Shown: piece after piece, positions 40,065 through 46,312 of the stretch
Position numbering within the stretch: position 1 is the stretch's first letter
How the letters are laid out: every line of letters starts with the position of its first letter
Assembly: GCA_944363595.1 (NCBI GenBank)
Contig: CALVUN010000005.1
Coordinates: forward strand, 1 to 46,312
Length of the DNA stretch: 46,312 nucleotides
Direction: 5' to 3'
Source: an uncultured Bacilli bacterium
Lineage (GTDB): Bacteria; Bacillota_I; Bacilli_A; RF39; UBA660
The notes under the pieces: model-generated
Databases searched by the model: none
What the model saw: only the letters and a program-made list of their open reading frames with translations
What the model was told of the DNA's origin: nothing
Program-made: the position numbers and the translations under genes

Positions 40065-41478
40065 CTACTAATTCCCCTTCCAAAGACCAAGTTTTAACAT
40101 CAGTAATCTTAACAGGAACAATCTCTCCAATAAAATCATCACTAGCTTTAACATTGACAAGTTTCATAGTATCAGTATATCCCATAAGCTTATTTTCCTT
40201 ATCACTGTGTCCCTCTAGCATTACCATAACTGTCTTACCTAAATATTTCTTATTATTATAAAGAGCATAATGATTAACTAAAGAATTAAGTGTAGCAAGT
40301 CTCTTTTTCTTAACTTCCATTGGTGTTAAATCTTCCATCTTAGCCGCAGGAGTTCCCTCTCTTGGAGAATAAATAAAAGTATAAGCAAGATCATATTTTA
40401 ATAATTTAACAATATCCAATGTCTCTTCAAAATCAGCATCACTTTCACCTGGAAAACCAACAATAATATCCGTACTAATACTAACATTAGGTATCATCTC
40501 TTTAATCTTATTAAATAAAGTAATATATTCATCCCTAGTATATTTTCTACCCATTAATTTCAAAATACGATCACTACCAGATTGAATAGGAAGATGAATA
40601 TAAGGCATAATATTATCAAATTTACTAATAACATCGATCATCTCATCTGTAAAATCCCAAGGATGTGAAGTAACAAATCTAATTCTATCAATACCAGTTT
40701 TAGCCACATCGACAAGCAAATTAGCTAAATTATAATTAATATCTAAATCCTTACCATAAGCATTAACATTCTGTCCAAGTAAAGTAACTTCTTTATATCC
40801 CGAATTAACTAAAGAATTAACTTCTAATATAATATCTTCGGGCATTCTACTTCTTTGTTTACCTCTCGTATAAGGAACAATACAATAAGTACAAAACTTA
40901 TCACAACCAAGCATAATATTTACCCATGCTTTATATTTAGAATCCCTCTTAACAGGAATATTCTCATAAATATTACCCTCGATACTATAAACCTCTATAT
41001 CCTGTTTATGACTATCAATAACTTTAGCCAAATATAAAGGCAATTTATGAATATTATGTGTACCAAAAACAATATCTACCCATTTATAATCATTCTTAAG
41101 TTTATTAGCAATTACCTCTTCTTGAGCCATACAACCACAAAAAACCGTAATTAAATTATGTTTCTTAGTTTCTTTCAAATGCTTAATACGTCCTAGCATT
41201 CCCATAACCTTATTATGAGCATTTTCCCTAATTGCACAAGTATTAATAACAATCAAATCAGCTTCATCCATAGAAGAAACTTCATCAAACATCATATCTT
41301 CCAAAATAGCCTTAATATTTTCACTATCATGAACATTCATCTGACAACCATAAGTAAGAATAAAGTATTTCTTACCCTTACCATATTCAGAAACACTAGG
41401 AGGAATAACATAATCATCATAATAAGTTTTAACTTCACTCTTATTTCTAATTTTAGCATCCATTAAATTAGGTAACAT
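40057..41478 (-). CDS. miaB: tRNA-2-methylthio-N6-adenosine methylthiotransferase MiaB
   Basis: A 473-residue radical SAM enzyme. The N-terminal UPF0004 domain holds three cluster cysteines (TYGCQMNVHDS, VINTCAIRENA, FCGCMAQEE). The radical SAM motif is CDKFCTYCIVPYTRGKQRSR, then VTLLGQNVNAYG. The C-terminal TRAM region has VMLEGHSDKENKLMGYTDTMK. It adds a methylthio group to i6A37 of tRNAs reading UNN codons, including tRNA-Leu(CAA) encoded in this window. The family length is about 440-510. Confidence 0.97.
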   Translation of the reverse strand: MLPNLMDAKIRNKSEVKTYYDDYVIPPSVSEYGKGKKYFILTYGCQMNVHDSENIKAILEDMMFDEVSSMDEADLIVINTCAIRENAHNKVMGMLGRIKHLKETKKHNLITVFCGCMAQEEVIANKLKNDYKWVDIVFGTHNIHKLPLYLAKVIDSHKQDIEVYSIEGNIYENIPVKRDSKYKAWVNIMLGCDKFCTYCIVPYTRGKQRSRMPEDIILEVNSLVNSGYKEVTLLGQNVNAYGKDLDINYNLANLLVDVAKTGIDRIRFVTSHPWDFTDEMIDVISKFDNIMPYIHLPIQSGSDRILKLMGRKYTRDEYITLFNKIKEMIPNVSISTDIIVGFPGESDADFEETLDIVKLLKYDLAYTFIYSPREGTPAAKMEDLTPMEVKKKRLATLNSLVNHYALYNNKKYLGKTVMVMLEGHSDKENKLMGYTDTMKLVNVKASDDFIGEIVPVKITDVKTWSLEGELVDD

Positions 41479-41529
41479 AAAACCACCACCATGAAACTAA
41501 TTCTACCATAAAATAAAGAAAAAGTATAG

Positions 41530-43359
41530 CTATTTTCTAATTAACTTCTTACTAGCTAAATAATCATATTCCTGACAAAAAGCATCATTTTGTTTTTTTC
41601 TTTGATTAAGATAAGTACATTGCCTTTTAATAAGTTCTTCCCAATAATAAATATTATCATCACTAATATTCTTATTAATAATCAAATCATGTAAAATATA
41701 TTGTGCCAAACTATCAGCATATCTCCTAGCGGGACTACTAGAATGTGAATAAGCACTATATCCTAATCCATGATGACCAACATTATTAATAGAATAATGA
41801 GCATTCAAATAAGATTTTTCGATCAATTGAAGTAAATTCTGATAATTAAAACTATTCGTATGAAATTTAGTACTAAAATCAAATAACTTTTTAAAATCTA
41901 TATCATTATAATCAATAATATTAGTATGAACCCTATAAATATAAGGTAAATTCCTCTTAAACATATATTCCGCAACTAATCTATTAGCAAGTAACATAAA
42001 TTCATGAACAATATTAGCACTCAAAGAAGTATCAATCAAATTACTTTCATGATGTTCCTTTCTTCTAACCATATTTTCAATATTCCTATAATTATCCTTA
42101 ATCGGATTATCCCTTCTAAGTTTCAAAGATAATCTAGCCATATCCTGAAGCATAATTCTAAAACAAATATCACTATTTCCCTTTTCTAATAACTTATCAA
42201 CCTTATTATAACTAAGTTGATGTTTAACCATAATCTTACCAAGAACTATTTTAAAAGATTTAGGTATCATATTAAAATCACTATCAAAACGCACTTTAAA
42301 AGTAATAGTATTTCTCTTATTATCAATAAGTAAAGATCCCAAATTATTAGCAATAAATGTAGGATACATAGGAAATATCATATCACTAGCATATAAACTT
42401 TCTCCCTGTCTAAAAGCACTCTTTAAAGTATAAGAATTAAAAGGAACAATACTAGGAATATCAATAATATGTAAATATAAAGTATAAGTACCATCTTTAT
42501 TTCTTTCTAAAAAGAACCCATCATCATAACACTTAGTCTCTTCTCCATCGATAGTAATAACATCCTGATACAAAAAACTATATCTAGCCATTGGAATCGT
42601 CGAAAAACCAAGTACTTCATTACTAACCTTATCAAGTCTAGATAACTTAACCTTATATTTCTCTTCAAGTTCACTAATATTAACCTTATAACTATCATCA
42701 AATCTATTAATCATATCCCTAACATGTTTCTTATAACTCTTATTTTTCATCAAAGATAACAAATATAACCTATTACTCTTAATAGAATTAAAATTATTAT
42801 CATTTAAAAACAACATAATAACATAATAAAAATAATTAATATCCTTAATCCTATCCTCATTAAGATTACAATAATAATCAATAATCTTAACAAATAAATT
42901 ACTAATAAAAGTATCATTATCAATACTATTAATATTTTCCCAATGTAATACTTTCCTAATTAAACTAGCATTCTTTAACTCAAAAATAAGAAAATCCAAA
43001 ATCTTAATAACATCATTAGTCTTATAAGTCAAAATCAACTTATCAATTTCTTTAATCGATTTACTTAATCTATGTTTAACATAATCTTCAAGTTTACTAT
43101 CACCCAAATTAAAATACATATTAGAAAAATACTTATAAAAACAATTAGTCTTATCAAAATCATCCAAATCCTCTAAAATACATTCAATTAAAGAACAATA
43201 TAAAGAAACACATTGCCTATCTTTATTCTTAATAAGTAACTTCAAATTACTAAAAATATTACTAATAGTCGTATTAAAATTATTATCTAACATTTCCAAA
43301 AGCAATAACGTATCATTATCATCATACGATAAAACCAATTTATGAATAATTTCTTCCAT
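41530..43359 (-). CDS. Divergent RNase II/R-family (RNB) protein with altered catalytic motif
   Basis: A 609-residue protein. The first 230 residues are a helical region not found in RNase R. From about 262 an RNB domain follows: VITIDGEETKCYDDGFFL, LYLHIIDIPSIVPFNS, the FPMYPTFIANNLGSLLID block and YSAYSHSSSPARRYADSLAQ. Compared with the RNase R of this window (TIDGADTKDIDDAV), aspartates 1, 3 and 4 are kept (D271, D279, D280), but the second is cysteine (C277). Cold-shock and S1 RNA-binding domains are missing. It may be a catalytically weak or purely binding paralogue. GGGGAG precedes the start and the gene lies 12 bp after lepA, so they are cotranscribed. Confidence 0.85.
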   Translation of the reverse strand: MEEIIHKLVLSYDDNDTLLLLEMLDNNFNTTISNIFSNLKLLIKNKDRQCVSLYCSLIECILEDLDDFDKTNCFYKYFSNMYFNLGDSKLEDYVKHRLSKSIKEIDKLILTYKTNDVIKILDFLIFELKNASLIRKVLHWENINSIDNDTFISNLFVKIIDYYCNLNEDRIKDINYFYYVIMLFLNDNNFNSIKSNRLYLLSLMKNKSYKKHVRDMINRFDDSYKVNISELEEKYKVKLSRLDKVSNEVLGFSTIPMARYSFLYQDVITIDGEETKCYDDGFFLERNKDGTYTLYLHIIDIPSIVPFNSYTLKSAFRQGESLYASDMIFPMYPTFIANNLGSLLIDNKRNTITFKVRFDSDFNMIPKSFKIVLGKIMVKHQLSYNKVDKLLEKGNSDICFRIMLQDMARLSLKLRRDNPIKDNYRNIENMVRRKEHHESNLIDTSLSANIVHEFMLLANRLVAEYMFKRNLPYIYRVHTNIIDYNDIDFKKLFDFSTKFHTNSFNYQNLLQLIEKSYLNAHYSINNVGHHGLGYSAYSHSSSPARRYADSLAQYILHDLIINKNISDDNIYYWEELIKRQCTYLNQRKKQNDAFCQEYDYLASKKLIRK

Positions 43360-43371
43360 TACATACTCCCC

Positions 43372-45159
43372 TTACTTTTGATTATCGACCCGCATAATAG
43401 ACAAAAATGCTTCACTAGGTATTTCTACCTTACCAATTTGTTTCATTTTCTTCTTTCCCTCTTTTTGCTTATCAAGTAACTTTCTCTTTCTAGTAATATC
43501 ACCACCATAACACTTAGCCAAAACATTCTTACGCATAGCTTTAATATCACTTCTAGCAATAACCTTACTACCAATAACAGCCTGAATAGGAACTTCAAAT
43601 AACTGCCTTGGAATAATATTCTTAAGATTATCGACAATAATTCTTCCTCTTTCATAAGCAAAATCCTTATGAACAATAACACTTAAAGCATCTACAATCT
43701 CACCATTAAGTAAAATATCCATTTTAACCAAATTACTTTCCTTATAACCAATAAGTTCATAATCAAAAGAAGCATAACCCTTTGTATAAGATTTAAGTTT
43801 ATAAAAAAAATCATATACAATTTCCGCTAAAGGGATCTCATAATGAATATTAACCCTAATATCATCTAGATATTCCATATTAATATAAGTACCCCTTTTG
43901 TTCTGACAAAGTTCCATAATACTACCAATATACTCACTAGGAACAAAAATATTAGTTCTAATATAAGGTTCCTTAATACACTTAATCTTAACCCTATCAG
44001 GAAGTTCACTAGGATTATCAATATATATAGTAGTATTATCCGTTAAATCAATCTCATATATAACAGATGGTGCTGTAGCAATAATATCTACATTAAATTC
44101 CCTTTCCAATCTCTCGACAATAATTTCCATATGAAGTAAGCCAAGAAACCCCGTTCTAAAACCAAATCCCAAAGTAGTAGAAGTTTCAGGTTCAAAAACT
44201 AAAGAAGCATCATTTAATTTAAGTTTCTCTAAAGCTTCCCTTAATAAAGGATATTTCTTAGAATCAATAGGATAAATACCACAATAAACCATAGGTTTCA
44301 TAGGTTTATACCCATGTAGGGGACTATCACAAGGACAATTAGCAAGGGTAATCGTATCACCAACTTTAACATCATCAATATTCTTAATACTAGCAACAAT
44401 AAAACCAACTTCCCCCTCTTGTAAAGAATCACATATAACCTCATTAGGAGTATGATACCCAAGCATAGTAACATCATATGTAGCTTTAGTATTAAACATC
44501 ATAATCTTATCCTTATTACAAAGTTTACCACTAACAACTCTAACAAGAGCAATAACACCTCGATAAGGATCAAAATAACTATCAAAAATCAAACACTTTA
44601 ACTTATCATCATGATGTTTAGGACAAGGAATACGATTAATAATAGCATCAATCACATTATCAATACCATATCCCGTTTTAGCAGATACCAAAATAATCTC
44701 ATCCTCTTTAAAACCAAAAGTATTCATAAGTTCTTTCTTACACTTATCAACATCACTATTAGGTAAATCAATCTTATTCAAAATAGGAATAATCTCAAGA
44801 TCATTTTCCAAAGCCAAATAAACATTAGCCAAAGTTTGAGCTTGAATACCTTGCGTAGCATCCACAACTAATAAAGCACCCTCACATGCCGCTAAACTAC
44901 GCGAAACCTCATAAGTAAAATCAACATGACCTGGAGTATCAATCAAATTAAAAACATAACCATTATAATCAATTCTAACAGCATTAAGTTTAATTGTAAT
45001 ACCCCTTTCCCTTTCAATATCCATATTATCAAGTAATTGATCTCTCATCTCTCTCTTACTAATAGCACCAGTATATTCCAAAATACGATCAGCAAGAGTA
45101 CTCTTACCATGATCAATATGAGCAATAATACTAAAATTACGTATATTATTAATATCCAT
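43372..45159 (-). CDS. lepA: Elongation factor 4 (LepA)
   Basis: A 595-residue translational GTPase that acts on stalled or mistranslocated ribosomes. The start at 45159 gives [20 protein letters not shown]; a TATAAT on the minus strand at 45178-45183 rules out the upstream in-frame ATG at 45249. GTPase motifs: [17 protein letters not shown] and NKIDLPN. Domain II and the EF-G-like domains follow, then the LepA-specific C-terminal domain ([37 protein letters not shown]). Length is standard. Confidence 0.97.
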   Translation of the reverse strand: MDINNIRNFSIIAHIDHGKSTLADRILEYTGAISKREMRDQLLDNMDIERERGITIKLNAVRIDYNGYVFNLIDTPGHVDFTYEVSRSLAACEGALLVVDATQGIQAQTLANVYLALENDLEIIPILNKIDLPNSDVDKCKKELMNTFGFKEDEIILVSAKTGYGIDNVIDAIINRIPCPKHHDDKLKCLIFDSYFDPYRGVIALVRVVSGKLCNKDKIMMFNTKATYDVTMLGYHTPNEVICDSLQEGEVGFIVASIKNIDDVKVGDTITLANCPCDSPLHGYKPMKPMVYCGIYPIDSKKYPLLREALEKLKLNDASLVFEPETSTTLGFGFRTGFLGLLHMEIIVERLEREFNVDIIATAPSVIYEIDLTDNTTIYIDNPSELPDRVKIKCIKEPYIRTNIFVPSEYIGSIMELCQNKRGTYINMEYLDDIRVNIHYEIPLAEIVYDFFYKLKSYTKGYASFDYELIGYKESNLVKMDILLNGEIVDALSVIVHKDFAYERGRIIVDNLKNIIPRQLFEVPIQAVIGSKVIARSDIKAMRKNVLAKCYGGDITRKRKLLDKQKEGKKKMKQIGKVEIPSEAFLSIMRVDNQK

Positions 45160-45195
45160 AAAATCACATCCAAAATTATTATAACTTATATTTAA

Positions 45196-45228
45196 GAAAA
45201 AGAAAAGTAACTTAATCAAAGTTACTTT
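45196..45228 (-). terminator. Terminator of the second surface-protein gene
   Basis: AAAGTAAC (45204-45211) pairs with GTTACTTT (45221-45228). On the minus strand the hairpin follows the stop at 45233 and is trailed by a T/C-rich run (TTCTTTTTCTT). Confidence 0.7.
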
Positions 45229-45232
45229 ATAG

Positions 45233-46312
45233 TTAATCAACCACAACATAAGGACTTATCATAGTTCCGTCACCTGACAACGTTACGTCAGATTTGAGAG
45301 AAAGCACGGGTCGCACGCCGTAAGAATAGTCCACGCGGCCAGTACCGACGCCACCACCGCCAATCACGTTCCACACACGCTCAGGGTCTTCAGCGAAATA
45401 AGACGGGCTCAAACTCCAGTAATCATATCCATAGTACAAATAATATTCATAATTCTCAGTAACAGCAGAGCCTCCTGCTGCAATAATTTCATCTAGTATT
45501 ATTAGTCCTACTGGATAAGTTAATGCACCATTTCCTAATGTAGTATCATTTACAGTAAATGCATCATTTTTTTGACTACATGTCATTTTTATTGGATTAA
45601 CCTCTAATGGATCCCAAGTTGTTGAATCAGCTATTCTACTAAATGATTGATAAGCCGTTGTATTATAACCAAATCCATAATTACCATTTCCACCAATTGT
45701 CTGAGACATTACTTCATCAATTGATCGATCATTACAGTAAATTACATCAGCTACCTTATCACTGTATCCTTTATCAACAATCATTTCTTTATACCAACTA
45801 TCAATACCAGCCTTTATTGTACTATCATTGATATTTGCATGAGTATCTTCATAATTATCTGAACCAGGTGTTCCATACATATAACCTACATATGCATTAT
45901 CTCCATTATATTCATTAAATGCAGTATAACCTATTTCTCTATCTTCACTACTTTCCCCATTTTCATGAGGTTCTGTTCCATCATAGATCATTCTAATGCT
46001 TCCATCACCATTTATTCTTATTATTCTCCAGTAGTAATTTGCAAATTTTACATAATTATTTTCTACTGCTCCTCTAAAATAATAAGTTGTGCCATAATCA
46101 TCTTCTGTTTCCCAGATACCTTCATCTGTATTTGCAATTGCTGTTACACTACTCTTTTCACCATTACTGGTTAATCCTAACTTAAATAGTGTTTTTTCAC
46201 TTGCCGTAGGTTCTTCATCTGTTGCATTTGCATTTAATCTAAAATTAAAGTTTTGATTATACATTGTATTAGGATTATCCATATTACCATCTATCCATAT
46301 ATATAATGTATA
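45233..46312 (-). CDS. Surface protein with variable C-terminal lectin-like domain (5' truncated by window)
   Basis: The frame stays open to the window edge; residues before the first ATG read [15 protein letters not shown], so the true start is outside. About 360 residues are visible. They parallel the protein ending at 25862: [55 protein letters not shown] and [12 protein letters not shown]. The final part is YWSLSPS, 27 variable residues and [14 protein letters not shown]. The upstream visible segment [12 protein letters not shown] resembles the end of TasA-like domains. It is encoded in the opposite direction to its paralogue across dif. GC-rich codons appear only in the last 45 or so codons. 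Confidence 0.7.
   Translation of the reverse strand, partial: YTLYIWIDGNMDNPNTMYNQNFNFRLNANATDEEPTASEKTLFKLGLTSNGEKSSVTAIANTDEGIWETEDDYGTTYYFRGAVENNYVKFANYYWRIIRINGDGSIRMIYDGTEPHENGESSEDREIGYTAFNEYNGDNAYVGYMYGTPGSDNYEDTHANINDSTIKAGIDSWYKEMIVDKGYSDKVADVIYCNDRSIDEVMSQTIGGNGNYGFGYNTTAYQSFSRIADSTTWDPLEVNPIKMTCSQKNDAFTVNDTTLGNGALTYPVGLIILDEIIAAGGSAVTENYEYYLYYGYDYWSLSPSYFAEDPERVWNVIGGGGVGTGRVDYSYGVRPVLSLKSDVTLSGDGTMISPYVVVD
45282..45410 (-). repeat. GC-rich hypervariable cassette, copy B
   Basis: Minus-strand 5' flank GAGCCCGTCT (45401-45410), an 81-nt core (45320-45400) with about 57% GC by hand count, then GGC and the 35-nt 3' flank (45282-45316, beginning GTGCGACCCGTGC). Length of core and flanks is identical to copy A (25685-25813), with no insertion or deletion between them, although the core bases are largely different. 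Confidence 0.8.

Noticed and set aside
45160-45249. Longer LepA starting at 45249
   Set aside because: The extension is hydrophobic and unlike LepA, overlaps the end of the surface gene, and lies upstream of the likely -10 at 45178-45183.

Overview
The window looks like a chromosome segment from a very AT-rich, low-GC Firmicute or Bacilli relative, possibly an uncultured gut lineage of the RF39/Mycoplasmatota-like kind. Supporting signs are the secG-rnr-smpB cluster, T-box leaders, a YlbF/MiaB pair, SpoIIM- and SpoVB-like proteins, Gram-positive ribosome binding sites (GGAGG) and sigma-A type promoters. TGA is used as a stop (for example at the ends of the genes finishing at 263 and 7510), so this is not a code-4 mollicute. 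The lineage is inference from gene content only.

Layout. 1-6.2 kb: end of a probable surface protein, a membrane protein, secG, rnr, a CapA-like protein, smpB, an unknown gene, a sirtuin and tRNA-Leu(CAA). 6.2-12.5 kb is an accessory and decayed zone. It holds a broken serine recombinase, a DUF3644/HEPN-like protein next to a compact structured RNA with its own promoter, an orphan T-box leader apparently hit by a group II intron, an AAA/DUF4143 ATPase, a zinc-ribbon protein, and a LysR gene cut in two by an IS4-family element with intact ends and an 11-bp target duplication. 12.6-18 kb: a tightly coupled pnuC / deoxyribosyltransferase-like / radical SAM / CYTH-kinase operon, then a DUF5662-DHH fusion, a metallophosphoesterase and a pilin-like protein. 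18-24 kb: housekeeping genes (M29 aminopeptidase, JAMM-like protein, lipoprotein, envelope-associated cluster, trpS).

24-26 kb: a leader with a 10-G tract, a large surface protein with a GC-rich hypervariable 3' cassette, then an aspS gene behind a very short T-box leader. 26-34 kb: ttcA-like gene, YcxB-like gene, a probable 6S RNA, bcp, tcdA, rarA, xerD-like gene and a phosphohexomutase. 34.4-35.0 kb is a gene-free AT-rich stretch holding an excellent match to a Firmicute dif site. 35-46 kb is mostly minus strand: an XRE regulator, mnmA, spoIIM-like, SpoVB-like flippase, ylbF-miaB, a degenerate RNase II-family paralogue, lepA, and the end of a second surface protein with the same type of hypervariable 3' cassette.

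How it hangs together. The window spans the replication terminus: plus-strand genes run in from the left and minus-strand genes from the right, the base skew changes sign around 24-26 kb, and dif lies at 34.48 kb. The two paralogous surface genes sit on either side of dif in inverted orientation. Their 3' ends share near-identical GC-rich flanks around an equal-length 81-nt core that is scrambled. This is the strongest candidate here for an unusual system (a diversity-generating retroelement target or cassette exchange), although no reverse transcriptase or template repeat is visible in the window.
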